From NCBI GenBank assembly GCA_026709365.1, contig JAPOTD010000027.1, positions 1 through 60,406 of the forward strand: a stretch of 60,406 bases of DNA. The letters are read 5' to 3'. Position 1 is the stretch's first letter; every line of letters begins with the position of its first letter. Positions 1-8,243 of the stretch are shown here, one piece after another. Under the pieces are notes generated by a model, which was given only the letters and a program-made list of their open reading frames with translations, was not told the DNA's origin and did not search any database. This DNA comes from Gammaproteobacteria bacterium. Lineage in GTDB: Bacteria > Pseudomonadota > Gammaproteobacteria > Pseudomonadales > Azotimanducaceae. A program made the position numbers and the translations under genes.

Positions 1-401
1 AACGCCAGCGCCACCATGAGCGCAACCACGCCCGCCGCGCCAAACGCATCGGCGGCGGCGGCGACGTCCGCATCGCTGACCTCATGGTGCCGGAAGGGAA
101 ACTGCTCGGCGATGGCAAGCGCCGCCTGCTCCGCGGATGTGAAGGCGGCAAAGTGCCCGCGCTTCAAGGCCGCTGCCTCAAGGCTGCCCAAGGCGACGCC
201 AGCGTCGCGCACGGCCGATTCGGCGGCGCAATCGTGAATGGCGGCGATCCGCAGGCGGCAGAGCTCAAGAACCCGCCGCGGCACCAGATCACCGTCCCAC
301 AGGGCGCTGTAGAAGGCCTTGTAGCGGTTCAGCAACTCCGGGCGATGGGCGAGGAGCCCTTCAAGCGGCGGCAAGCCTCCGGCGGCGGCGATCCAACTCA
401 T
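1..401 (-). CDS. Carboxymuconolactone decarboxylase (CMD/AhpD-like) family protein, 3' end outside window
   Basis: Reading leftward from the ATG at 401, an open frame of 133 codons runs off the window edge. It begins MSWIAAAGGLPPLEGLL and contains a stretch reading LELCRLRIAAIHDCAAES, which matches the CMD/AhpD core helix where this family normally carries a Cys pair for peroxidase or decarboxylase chemistry. Only one Cys is kept at that position (DCAAES), so AhpD-type CxxC redox chemistry is unlikely. An in-frame stop lies four codons upstream of the ATG, which fixes this start. The C-terminal portion is not visible. Family assignment is by pattern only. Confidence 0.6.
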   Translation of the reverse strand, partial: MSWIAAAGGLPPLEGLLAHRPELLNRYKAFYSALWDGDLVPRRVLELCRLRIAAIHDCAAESAVRDAGVALGSLEAAALKRGHFAAFTSAEQAALAIAEQFPFRHHEVSDADVAAAADAFGAAGVVALMVALA

Positions 402-420
402 CTCATCGGCTCATTGTGAT

Positions 421-486
421 AGGGTTCCCAACGGGTTCCGCAAAAAGAGTTCCCAGAAGGTTTTCCAAAGGGTCCGCAAAGGTTCC
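421..486 (+). repeat. Array of short GGTTCC-like direct repeats before the holin-like gene
   Basis: Six copies or near-copies of G(G)TTCC occur at about 423, 433, 448, 459, 470 and 481, spaced 10-15 bases apart, ending about 17 bases before the ATG at 504. The spacing is close to one helical turn. No coding frame uses them. They could be a binding array or decayed simple repeat; function unknown. Confidence 0.4.
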
Positions 487-503
487 AACTGGAGCATACC
501 ACC

Positions 504-863
504 ATGGCGCGCCTGATTATTCGAGTGCTCGTCACCGCCATTGGCCTGTACGTGGCAACTCTGCTCATTGAGGACATTCGAGTGGACAGCGACGGCACCC
601 TGATTTGGGCGGCCATCGCCTTGGGGCTGGTCAACGCCCTTGTGCGCCCGCTGGTCATCCTCCTGACCCTGCCTGCCACGGTGCTCACCCTAGGGGTCTT
701 CCTGCTGGCGATCAACGCCGCCATGCTGCATCTCGCGGCTTGGCTGGTGTCCGGCTTCCATGTGCAAGGCTTCTTCAGCGCCCTGTTCGGCGCCGTCATC
801 GTCAGCTTGGTCAGCTGGGCAACGGAGTCGCTCATCAAGCCCAAGCCATCAGGTTCGCCATGA
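504..863 (+). CDS. Phage holin 4 superfamily (YvlD-like) membrane protein
   Basis: A 119-aa inner-membrane protein with four hydrophobic segments, at about residues 5-23, 32-50, 54-77 and 85-105. The conserved family block LGLVNALVRPLVILLTLP lies near residues 40-57, typical of PF04020 proteins, which are named for a resemblance to mycobacteriophage holins but are usually chromosomal with unknown function. The length fits the family (110-130 aa). A GGAG sits about 10 bases before the ATG. No phage genes are nearby, so this is not evidence of a prophage. Confidence 0.8.
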   Translation: MARLIIRVLVTAIGLYVATLLIEDIRVDSDGTLIWAAIALGLVNALVRPLVILLTLPATVLTLGVFLLAINAAMLHLAAWLVSGFHVQGFFSALFGAVIVSLVSWATESLIKPKPSGSP

Positions 864-1262
864 GGAATTGATCGCCGCGATCCAGGGCCATGAAGCCGCG
901 CAGGCGCTGCACGGCCTCCGCAGGCCGTCCAATGCGCTCGGCCTAAGCGGTGAAGGCGGCGACTGCGACTGCGGCAAGCGGGCCGGACGTGTTGGTGGAC
1001 CATGCGCAAATGACACCCAAGCCAAGGTTGGCGGAGCCGAAAGCCACGTGCAGCCCCATCGGGCTAGTTGGGGGATCCGGGACCTCATGGCCATTGCCTG
1101 CCAGTTGATCGAGTAAGATGAACGTCAGGCACTAAAGCACTGGGGAGCCTTGAATGGAAGCATCAAGCGACCTTCGCTGCGTCGGCAAGCCGGGCGCAAG
1201 GGGCTGCTCAACATCCAAAGCACCCGCTCGCAGGCCATGAGAGGCCAAGGCAGGACACGCCG
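864..1262. other. 399-bp stretch without a convincing gene
   Basis: Open frames exist on both strands because of high GC, but none shows a recognisable domain or good start. A minus-strand frame ending near 951 encodes a short hydrophobic peptide (GSANLGLGVICAW) with no clear initiation site; it may be gene decay. The stretch presumably holds the promoter of the downstream SnoaL-fold gene. Confidence 0.4.
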
Positions 1263-1763
1263 ATGACGCTCGAAGAATTGCTTGCCAAGCAGGAAATCTA
1301 CGAACTGAGCTGCAACTACATGCGGGGCCTGGACCGCTTGGACGCTGAACTGATGCGTGCCGTCTTCCACGACGATGCGACCGTGGACTACGGCTTTTTC
1401 CAAGGCTCCGGCAAGGACTTCGTGGCCTTCGCGCAGAACGCGCTCAAGGACCATCTGGCCAACCACCACATGATCGGGCAGGTGAACATCAAGGTTGACG
1501 GGAACCAAGCCGTCGGTGAGGTTTACTTTCAGGCCTTCCACAAGATCGTGCGGGATGGGGAAGAGCAGGATCTGTTCATCAGCGGACGCTACCTGGACCG
1601 CTATGAACGGCGCGACGGGGCGTGGAAGATCAGCTTTCGCTCCGAGGTCAACGACTGGGCGCGCCTGGAAGCGGATGCGGACGCCTACTTGGCGGACAGC
1701 GGCTGCCTGATCGGCGCGCGCAAGCCTGAGGACTACTCCTACGGGAAATTTGCAAGGCCCTAG
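1263..1763 (+). CDS. SnoaL-like / NTF2-fold protein
   Basis: A 166-aa cytosolic protein with the alpha+beta cone pattern of the SnoaL-like family (PF13577). It has an N-terminal helix KQEIYELSCNYMRGLDRLD, then FHDDATVDYG near residue 38, HHMIGQVNI near 77 and a C-terminal strand GAWKISFRSEVNDW. Such proteins bind hydrophobic ligands or act as isomerases, hydratases or dehydratases in lipid, steroid and aromatic pathways. It stands alone; a second SnoaL-fold gene is at 51452. The substrate cannot be told from sequence. Confidence 0.75.
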   Translation: MTLEELLAKQEIYELSCNYMRGLDRLDAELMRAVFHDDATVDYGFFQGSGKDFVAFAQNALKDHLANHHMIGQVNIKVDGNQAVGEVYFQAFHKIVRDGEEQDLFISGRYLDRYERRDGAWKISFRSEVNDWARLEADADAYLADSGCLIGARKPEDYSYGKFARP

Positions 1764-1998
1764 TTCGAGGGCTTCATGCGCCAGACCCTCAACGCTCCGG
1801 CTGATGCCATGCCCAAGAGCGGGAACCGGATGCCGTCCAGCCAGCAGTTGAGCCGACGCCATCGGCTCGAGCCTCAATCCTAGCCCCCGAATCAGCCCGC
1901 TGCCGCCCTTATCAACGGGGCGCTTTGCTGATTTAAGTCTATGAATCCCAAGGTTTGCGCCCTCGCCCTGACCTGCGCAAGTGCGAACGAGACGGCAG

Positions 1999-2493
1999 CT
2001 ACGGCGGATTCAGGAACCCGGAATCATCCCCTGCGGCCAGCCGTTCGATCAGTTCATCGCCATTGGGGCAATCAATGATCCAGTCCCCCACTTCGGCCAA
2101 GGCCGCAAGGCCGCGAACGCCGCTAAGCCGCTGAGCCACTTGGCGGGCCGTTTTCGCATCGAACTTTCGCGTGGATTGGCGGACCAGCAAAGCCCTCTGA
2201 TCCGCAACACGCGCTTCAATGCCATCCTGACAACCTTGCCGCCGGCCTTCCGCATGGCCTTCGCGCCAGCCTTCCTCCCGACCAATCGCGCGACCTTGGG
2301 CCTGGCCTGCCACGCGCGCCTGACGGCGGAAGGGGCCGAGCAGCAAGTCGTCATCCGGCCCCGTGCCTTCCAGCTCACCAAGCGCCCGCCCCACTCTGGT
2401 CAATTCCCGCATGGTCAGGCTCGACAACGCCAACATCCGACGAACGGGCCATCCCGTCAAGGGCTGGCCGTTCAGCCCGCCAGCGCCAAGCAA
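1999..2493 (-). pseudogene. C-terminal fragment of an Rpn/PD-(D/E)XK-type transposase-like protein
   Basis: The frame encodes a charged helical region (AIGREEGWREGHAEGRRQG) followed by STRKFDAKTARQVAQRL and LAEVGDWIIDC. This is the usual C-terminal tail of Rpn-like or DUF4351-type proteins. The N-terminal nuclease domain is missing: the frame opens inside the 3' end of the MAPEG gene (overlap 2472-2493). It looks like the 3' remnant of a longer gene cut off by rearrangement. An internal ATG at 2412 is an alternative start for a short peptide. Expression is doubtful. Confidence 0.55.
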
Positions 2494-2849
2494 AGCGCCG
2501 CAACGCCCATGATCGAGAGCAGCAGGAAGGTGCCCTGCGCACCGATCAGCCGCGGATAGTTAGCCCCGGGGTAGGCGCTCATGCCCCAAGCATGGAGCAG
2601 GCGCAGCGCCACCAGAGAGGCGCCCAGCACATGCACGGCGGTCGCACCGGCGCCCGCCGCCTCCAGCAGGTAGAGCAGTACCAGCGCCACGGGCACGTTT
2701 TCGACGAAGTTGGCTTGGGCGCGTTCCGTGGCATGGGGCTTCCAGTCCGGCATCTTACCGCCGCGCAAGCGCACAAAGAGCACTTGATTGGCCAGCAGCA
2801 CGCTAAGCAGCGCCAAGACGCCCGCATAAGCCAGCGACACGGGGATCAT
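2472..2849 (-). CDS. MAPEG family membrane protein
   Basis: A 125-aa integral membrane protein beginning MIPVSLAYAGVLALLSVLLA. It shows the MAPEG pattern of four hydrophobic helices and the loop ATERAQANFVENVPVALVLL near residues 40-60, containing the conserved RAQxNFxExxP motif. Eukaryotic relatives are microsomal glutathione S-transferases; bacterial members are mostly uncharacterised. The ATG at 2849 overlaps the stop of the upstream small membrane gene (ATGA), so the two are translationally coupled. A longer in-frame extension upstream is antisense to nothing useful and was discarded. Confidence 0.85.
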   Translation of the reverse strand: MIPVSLAYAGVLALLSVLLANQVLFVRLRGGKMPDWKPHATERAQANFVENVPVALVLLYLLEAAGAGATAVHVLGASLVALRLLHAWGMSAYPGANYPRLIGAQGTFLLLSIMGVAALCLALAG

Positions 2850-3067
2850 CTCGCCACCCCCGCCACGGCAGCCGCCAGCCCTAGCCCCAGCAGCGTCAGG
2901 CCCAGCCAACCGTACTGGTCGATCCAGAACAGCGAAAACGCCTCCGGGCTGCCCTTGGGCGCGTTGGGCACATCGCCGCGCCGAAGCTGGCGCGGCAGCG
3001 GCGCCACCCAGACGATTTGCCAACCGAGCCAAGCGGCGCCGAGGCCAATGATCAAAAGCCAGTTCAT
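2846..3067 (-). CDS. Small two-helix membrane protein upstream of MAPEG
   Basis: A 73-aa protein, MNWLLIIGLGAAWLGWQIVW..., with hydrophobic segments at about residues 3-20 and 51-71 separated by a basic loop (PLPRQLRRGDVP). The start at 3067 is supported by an AAGGAG about 5 bases upstream. Its stop overlaps the MAPEG start by one base pair group (ATGA), implying an operon and perhaps a physical partner. No family is recognised. Confidence 0.65.
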   Translation of the reverse strand: MNWLLIIGLGAAWLGWQIVWVAPLPRQLRRGDVPNAPKGSPEAFSLFWIDQYGWLGLTLLGLGLAAAVAGVAR

Positions 3068-3202
3068 GGGATCTCCTTCGTTTCTCCTTTTAGACTCTGG
3101 CATTATGACCCCCCAATCGTTCGCGAAGCGAAGGCCTGCACTCATGCGCCAAGCCGCCACCAGGCTGCGTGAACGCCCACCGAACCCTAAGGAGACACCA
3201 AG

Positions 3203-4042
3203 ATGCCCATCAATCCCGAAGCCGTCGGCGCAACCGGCGGCCCCTCATCCCGCAGCTGGACCTCCAAGGATGCCCTGCTCTACGCCGTCGGCGTCGGCGC
3301 CGGCACCGGCGAGCTGCAGTTCACCACGGAGAACACCAAGGACGTAACACAGCGGGTGCTGCCCACCTTCGCGGTGATCATCGGCGGCGGCGGGGTGCCG
3401 ATGCAGGCGGTCGGCAGCTTCAATCCCACCCTCATGGTGCATGGCGAGCAAGGCATTGAACTGCTCGACGAGATTCCGCCGGACGGAGAGATCGAAAGCA
3501 CCGGGAAAATCGCCGCCATCTGGGACAAGGGCAGCGCGGCGGTGCTCGAATTCGAGTCCCAATCGGTCAGCAAGGCCACCGGCAAGCCGCTGTTCAACAC
3601 CCGATCGGTGCTGTTCTGCCGGGGCGAAGGCGGCTGGGGCGGGGAGCGCGGGCCGTCCGAGCGAATCACCTTCCCGGACACCGAGCCCACCCACCAATCC
3701 ACCTACGCCACCAGGGAGGACCAAGCGCTGACCTACCGCCTGTCCGGGGACCGCAACCCCCTGCACAGCGACCCGTCGTTCGCGGCGATGGGCGGCTTTG
3801 ACAAGCCGATTCTGCACGGGCTATGCACCTACGGCTTCACCGGACGGGCGCTGCTGCACGAACTGTGCGGCGGCGACCCGGCCCGATTCCGGGCCATGAA
3901 CGCCCGCTTCTCAAAGCCGGTGATGCCGGGCGACGTGCTGACCGTCTCCATGTGGGCGGACGGAGGCGTTGCGCTGTTCCGCACCGCCAACCAAGCCGGC
4001 GACGTGGTGATCGACCAAGGCCGCTGCCGCTACGAGGCTTGA
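3203..4042 (+). CDS. MaoC-type (R)-specific enoyl-CoA hydratase, double hot-dog
   Basis: A 279-aa protein with two hot-dog halves, like the hydratase-2 domain of peroxisomal multifunctional enzyme 2. The C-terminal half carries the hydratase-2 motif YRLSGDRNPLHSDP (about residues 175-188), supplying the catalytic Asp and His. It would hydrate trans-2-enoyl-CoA to (R)-3-hydroxyacyl-CoA. The start has an AAGGAG eight bases upstream. It converges on the PHA synthase gene (7-bp gap), and (R)-3-hydroxyacyl-CoA is exactly the PHA synthase substrate, so it may feed polymer synthesis. Confidence 0.85.
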   Translation: MPINPEAVGATGGPSSRSWTSKDALLYAVGVGAGTGELQFTTENTKDVTQRVLPTFAVIIGGGGVPMQAVGSFNPTLMVHGEQGIELLDEIPPDGEIESTGKIAAIWDKGSAAVLEFESQSVSKATGKPLFNTRSVLFCRGEGGWGGERGPSERITFPDTEPTHQSTYATREDQALTYRLSGDRNPLHSDPSFAAMGGFDKPILHGLCTYGFTGRALLHELCGGDPARFRAMNARFSKPVMPGDVLTVSMWADGGVALFRTANQAGDVVIDQGRCRYEA

Positions 4043-4049
4043 GCGCCGG

Positions 4050-5744
4050 TTACTTCTGGCGAACGTACTGCCCAGGAGCCTCCTCCAATGGGGGATGGGC
4101 GTTCGAGCCCAAGCTGGCCGGAGCGGCTTTCAGGTCGGAGTGGCCCTGCAGCCAAGCCACCCAATGGCTGCGCCAGTTGCCACGGGTTTCGGTAGCCAGC
4201 GGCATCCAGTCCTCAGCGGATTCCGGCAGCGAGCCGGCCATCCAGTAGCGCAGGTGGCGGTTGTCCGGGCGGGCGCTGATCGTCTGGGTGTGGTTCTGGC
4301 TGGTCAGCACGAAGGTGACCTCGCCGCCGAACAGGTGAACGCTGCGGTAGCAGCCCTTCCAAGGCGTGATGTGATCGGTGGCGCCGGCCATGACGTAGAT
4401 GGGATAGCGGGTGGTGGAGAGGTCCACGCGCCGCCCCAGCACCCGCAACTCCTTCTTCGGCAGGCTGTTGCGGTGCGAAAGGTCGATGAAGTCGCACTGC
4501 ATCTCGGCCGGCACCCGCGTGTAGTCCATGGACCAGAACAGCAGCGGATGGGCCAGGGGCGATTCGCCGCGGAAGTAGTTGCTGCGGATGAAGCTGAAGA
4601 TGCTCTCATCAAGGCGCAGCATGGCGAACATCTCCAGGATGTCCCGTTCCCGCATCATGCCTTGACGGCGAATGGCCTGCTTTTGGGCGGCGACGGACTG
4701 GTCGGTGACGAACAGCGTGAAGTCGCTGTCGCCGGGCCGGTTGTCGAGGATGCTGACGAACAGCGACAGCGAATTGATCCAGTTGTCGCCTCGGGCGTTC
4801 AAGGCCCCGGCCGCCGCCGCTGCCGTGGTGCCGCCCGCGCACAGGCCGATCACGTCAATCCTGCGCTGGCGGCTGACGCTGCGCACCACCTCCAAAGCGG
4901 TGATGACGCCTTCGGCATAGGTGTCCAGCGACCAGTTGGCGTGCTCCCGCCCTGGGTTGCGCCAACTCATGGCAAACACCTGAATGCCGGCATCCAGCAA
5001 TTCCCTGAACAGGCTCCGATCCGGCGTCAAATCCCCTAGGTAGTAGCGGTTGACCTGGCTGAACACATAGAGCAGGGGCCGCTTGCGGACCTTTTCGGTT
5101 GTCGGGTTGTACTGAATCAGCTCGAAGAGTTCGTTGCGGTGGATCACCGCGCCCGGCGTGGCGGCCACGTCCTTGCCCAACTCGAAGGCGCTGCGGTCGG
5201 CCACCGCTGGATAGCCGTGGTTGTTGAGCAGATCGTCGGCGTAGTTGCGCGCTCCCTGGGTCAGGCTCTGACCCCGACTTTTCTGAGCGGCTTTCAAGGT
5301 TTCAGGCGTAAAAGGCTGATTAACAGGAGAAAAAATGTCTTTGGCGGCATCGAGCACAAAACGTGCCCGCTGCCGCTCAATGCCCTCAAGGCCGGACTTC
5401 GCCAGCCAGCCATCCAGTGCATCCGTCCACGCGACATAGGACTGCCGAACCCGCTTGAACCAAGAGTCCTCCGACCAAGCGGCATCCGCGAAACGCTTGT
5501 CGGCGGGTGGTTCGGCATCGCGATTGCCAAACCAGATGCCGAGCATCTCGGCCTGCAGCTTCTGCCCGGTCTCCCAAAGCAGCCGGGGCTGCTCCCAAGC
5601 CTGCGCCACGACCTGCCCCCAAGCCCTAGCCAGCGAGCGCCGATCCGCACCCAAGCCGCTGTTCAGGGCCACGCCCTCGACCTGATCGGCCGACCCGGCG
5701 CCGGGGGTCGCATCAGCTGCTTGTTGGGGTTCGGACTCGCTCAT
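4050..5744 (-). CDS. phaC: Poly(3-hydroxyalkanoate) synthase (PhaC-type)
   Basis: A 564-aa alpha/beta hydrolase-fold synthase with an N-terminal PhaC_N-like region and a lipase-box-like GLCAGG. Likely catalytic residues are Cys302, Asp457 (in GATDHITPW) and His485 (in SQNHTQT). The His motif differs from the classical SGHIQSI of well-studied class I/II enzymes but resembles divergent synthases. Polymerises (R)-3-hydroxyacyl-CoA in granules. No phaE or phaR, phasin or depolymerase gene is adjacent, which fits a single-subunit enzyme. A TATAAT-like -10 lies 60 bp upstream of the start. Confidence 0.85.
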   Translation of the reverse strand: MSESEPQQAADATPGAGSADQVEGVALNSGLGADRRSLARAWGQVVAQAWEQPRLLWETGQKLQAEMLGIWFGNRDAEPPADKRFADAAWSEDSWFKRVRQSYVAWTDALDGWLAKSGLEGIERQRARFVLDAAKDIFSPVNQPFTPETLKAAQKSRGQSLTQGARNYADDLLNNHGYPAVADRSAFELGKDVAATPGAVIHRNELFELIQYNPTTEKVRKRPLLYVFSQVNRYYLGDLTPDRSLFRELLDAGIQVFAMSWRNPGREHANWSLDTYAEGVITALEVVRSVSRQRRIDVIGLCAGGTTAAAAAGALNARGDNWINSLSLFVSILDNRPGDSDFTLFVTDQSVAAQKQAIRRQGMMRERDILEMFAMLRLDESIFSFIRSNYFRGESPLAHPLLFWSMDYTRVPAEMQCDFIDLSHRNSLPKKELRVLGRRVDLSTTRYPIYVMAGATDHITPWKGCYRSVHLFGGEVTFVLTSQNHTQTISARPDNRHLRYWMAGSLPESAEDWMPLATETRGNWRSHWVAWLQGHSDLKAAPASLGSNAHPPLEEAPGQYVRQK

Positions 5745-5804
5745 CGCACCTGCCTTCCACGCAAAACCAAAAGGGCCAAACTCGGCTACTCTTCCAAGCT
5801 GCCC

Positions 5805-5810
5805 ATTATA
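5805..5810 (-). promoter_or_regulatory. Candidate -10 box for phaC
   Basis: On the minus strand the hexamer is a perfect TATAAT, about 60 bases upstream of the phaC ATG. No convincing -35 is seen at 16-18 bp. Position and match make a sigma70-type promoter plausible. Confidence 0.4.
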
Positions 5811-5869
5811 GCCTCAAGCCATGTTCCGGCTTCGCCCGCGCAAAGCCTTGGTCGCACGGGTAGTGTGTG

Positions 5870-5957
5870 GGTTCAAAAGCATGTCGAACTTAACCCACGC
5901 AACGCGACTGTAGTTTCGCGCCAGCGAAACTCCAACCGCGCCCGCTTTGCGGGCGCG
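5870..5957 (-). repeat. Family A double-hairpin repeat, copy A1
   Basis: Contains hairpin AGTTTCGC-GCCA-GCGAAACT (912-931 of the 5 kb block, i.e. 5912-5931) and a second hairpin CGCGCCCGC-TTT-GCGGGCGCG (5937-5957). On the other side is a conserved tail with TTGCGTGGGTTAAGTTCGAC (read on minus). It sits between the divergent phaC and ThDP-enzyme genes. Other copies are near 9.4, 23.3, 23.4, 24.4 and 46.2 kb. Confidence 0.75.
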
Positions 5958-6019
5958 CAGTTGCCCCGCCAGCATCAATTGCTCTACCTTTCGCCTTTCC
6001 CACCCGCCAAGGCAATCCA

Positions 6020-7684
6020 ATGCGCGGACGACAAGTTTTCATGGACAGTCTCATGGCCCATGGCGTTGAGGCCATCTTCGGCAACCCAGGAACGACGGAG
6101 AACCCGCTGCTGGACAGTCTTGCCGACTATCCTGGGATTCGGTACTACACGGCGCTCCACGAAGGGGTGGCGGTCGGCGCGGCCAAGGGATACGCCCAGG
6201 CCAGCGGCAAGGCGGCGGTGGTCAACCTGCACGTCGCGCCGGGGCTCGGCAACGGCATCGGCATGATCTACGGCGCGTTGAAGGGCTGTGCGCCGATGAT
6301 CGTCACCGCCGGGCAGCAGGACACCCGCCTGCGGCTGCGCGAACCCCTGCTGTCCCACGACTTGGTGGCGATGGCGGCGCCAGTAACCAAGTGGAGCGCC
6401 GAGCCGCGCAGCGCCGACGAAGTGGCGGCCACTTTGCGCAGGGCCTTCCGCATCGCCGTTGAAGCGCCCGCCGGACCGGTGTTCATCGCCCTGCCGGTGG
6501 ATGTGATGGAGCAGGATACCGAGCTCGGGGCGGAAGCGCCGGACGGGCTGCACGCCCACCCCCAAGCTAAAGACAGTGGCGTGGCGGCGGCGGTTGCTGC
6601 GCTGCTGGGCAGCTCCTCCCCCGCCATCATCGCCGGGGATGACGTGGCCACGGCAGGCGCACACGGCGAGCTGGCGGCCTTGGCCGAACGGCTGGGCGCA
6701 CCGGTTTGGCATGAGCCGCTGCGCAGCCACGCCGCCTTCCCCAGCCGCCATCCCAACAACCAAGGACGCATTCCCTTCGAGGCGGCAAACATCCGCAAGA
6801 CGCTGGCGAGCCACGATCTCCTGCTGCTGGTCGGCGCCAACCTCATCGAGGAGCTCTGGTTCGATCCCGGCCCCCTGCTGCCGGAAGCCGCCACTGTTGT
6901 GCATCTATGCGAGTCGCCCAGCCGGCTGGCCTTCAACCACCGGGCGGACATTGGCTTGGTCGGCGATTTGCGCGATGCCATGCAACGCATCACGGCGCGA
7001 TGCGGCGAGCTTGCGGGGGAAGCGGCAAGAACCCTGGCCCAAGCGCGCAACGAAGCCCTCATCAGCGCCCAGCAAGCCCGCCAGGAGGCCGCTGCCCAGG
7101 CCATGTCGAAAATCTGGGACGTACGGCCGATGACGCCTCGGCGGGCGCTGCACGAGATCAGCAACATCCTGCCCCGGGAAGCCGTCGTTGTCGATGAGAG
7201 CATCACCGGCTCCTTGGAAGTGGCCACCCTGTTTGACTTTCGCGGCCCCGGCGACTACTTCTCCGGCCGCGGCGGCGGCATCGGCCAAGGCATCGCCGCC
7301 GCGTTGGGCGTTCAGGTGGCGCAGCGCGACCGGCCTGTGGTGGCGCTGTCCGGGGACGGCTCGGCGATGTACAGCGTGCAAGCCCTGTGGACCGCCGCCC
7401 ATTGCCGCCTGCCGGTGATCTTCGTCATCCTGTCGAATCGCGAGTACCGGGTGCTCAAGCTCAACCTTGAAGCCTACCGGCACCGCTTCAACGCTGAATC
7501 GAACCGGCCCTACCCGCACATGGATCTGGCCAACCCGACGTTGGGTTTTGTGGACATGGCTAGGGGGATGGGGATGGAAGGCGAGCAGGTCAGCGAACCG
7601 GAAGCCTTGACGGCGGCGTTGCGCCGCGCCTTGGCGGCCGGCAAGCCCTATCTGATCGACGTCATCGTTTCTGGAACGCAATGA
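6020..7684 (+). CDS. Thiamine diphosphate enzyme, benzoylformate decarboxylase-like
   Basis: A 554-aa three-domain ThDP enzyme. The N-terminal Pyr domain has FGNPGTTENP, the activating Glu in ALHEGVAV (Glu48) and NLHVAPGLGNGIGM, whose His71 aligns with the active-site His of benzoylformate decarboxylase. The C-terminal PP domain has the metal/diphosphate motif GDGSAMYS followed by LSN. The Ser of the benzoylformate decarboxylase GNPGS loop is Thr here, so substrate range may differ. It would decarboxylate a 2-oxo acid in the cytosol. The gene is monocistronic. Confidence 0.8.
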   Translation: MRGRQVFMDSLMAHGVEAIFGNPGTTENPLLDSLADYPGIRYYTALHEGVAVGAAKGYAQASGKAAVVNLHVAPGLGNGIGMIYGALKGCAPMIVTAGQQDTRLRLREPLLSHDLVAMAAPVTKWSAEPRSADEVAATLRRAFRIAVEAPAGPVFIALPVDVMEQDTELGAEAPDGLHAHPQAKDSGVAAAVAALLGSSSPAIIAGDDVATAGAHGELAALAERLGAPVWHEPLRSHAAFPSRHPNNQGRIPFEAANIRKTLASHDLLLLVGANLIEELWFDPGPLLPEAATVVHLCESPSRLAFNHRADIGLVGDLRDAMQRITARCGELAGEAARTLAQARNEALISAQQARQEAAAQAMSKIWDVRPMTPRRALHEISNILPREAVVVDESITGSLEVATLFDFRGPGDYFSGRGGGIGQGIAAALGVQVAQRDRPVVALSGDGSAMYSVQALWTAAHCRLPVIFVILSNREYRVLKLNLEAYRHRFNAESNRPYPHMDLANPTLGFVDMARGMGMEGEQVSEPEALTAALRRALAAGKPYLIDVIVSGTQ

Positions 7685-7931
7685 AGTCGGCGCCGAGTTG
7701 GGGATGCGGCCCTCCAATGGCAGCAACCCGGCGGATTCAGCACCAGCAATTCTCACTTTGGCCGGTGACCGTTTGGCCGTGAGGATGCCCTGACGCCGGA
7801 ACCGCCATGCGGAGCGCGAGTTCGAGGGCGGGACGCCCTGCGAGGGATCCCGCGCCGGATAAGGGCATCCTGTCCTCGATTAGGCAACGGGGGGCGGACT
7901 TGATCCACAATGAGAACCGCTGGATTCAGCA

Positions 7932-8192
7932 ACATGCCTCTAAACCAGCTTCAGCCAACGAAGTTGGGCGGAGTTGCCCGGTTCATTTCGAGGGAGGGAC
8001 GCCCTCCGTAGGCTGTCGCCCGAACCCAGCGGACTCCCGGAGCGAGGGCGTCCCGCCCTCCGTAGGTTGTCGCCCGAACCCAGCGGACTCCCGGAGCGAG
8101 GGCGTCCCGCCCTCGACTGGAAGCCCACCGGGACAACGCAGCGGGTTTGCACACCCACTTAAGTATCGGCTGAAGCATGTTTACAGGCATGT
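7932..8192 (+). mobile_element. Family B MITE-like element, copy B1
   Basis: A non-coding 261-bp element. The left end starts ACATGCCTCTAAACCAGC and runs to TCAGCC; the right end ends GCATGTTTACAGGCATGT, forming inverted repeats of about 25 bp. It is flanked by a perfect 6-bp duplication TCAGCA (7926-7931 and 8193-8198). The interior has GAGGGCG/CGCCCTC palindromes and an internal 69-bp tandem duplication (about 7998-8135) that makes it longer than B2. No transposase is encoded, so mobilisation would need one in trans. Confidence 0.8.
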
Positions 8193-8231
8193 TCAGCAAA
8201 CACCGCACCGCCCTGAAGCGTCCGCCGCCGC

Positions 8232-8237
8232 TATACT
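8232..8237 (+). promoter_or_regulatory. Candidate -10 box, likely leaderless start of the MFS gene
   Basis: TATACT ends only six bases before the ATG at 8244, so transcription would begin at or next to the start codon. No Shine-Dalgarno sequence is present. The -35 is weak. Confidence 0.45.
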
Positions 8238-8243
8238 CGCCAA

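Larger units (their letters stand above)
7685..8243. other. 559-bp intergenic region hosting element B1
   Basis: No gene is seen. It holds an imperfect GAGGGCGGGACGCCCT motif near 7829, a 9-bp inverted pair GGATGCCCT/AGGGCATCC (about 7783 and 7862), the complete transposable-element-like copy B1 (7932-8192) and the probable promoter of the MFS gene. Confidence 0.6.

Noticed and set aside
504-863. Prophage holin cassette
   Set aside because: The holin-like family is mostly chromosomal and no endolysin or structural phage genes are present.
1125-1877. Large minus-strand frame over the SnoaL gene
   Set aside because: It is the complement of a well-supported gene on the plus strand and shows no domain of its own.
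5139-6266. Long plus-strand frame across phaC and the ThDP gene
   Set aside because: It runs antisense to phaC and through an intergenic repeat; no recognisable protein features.
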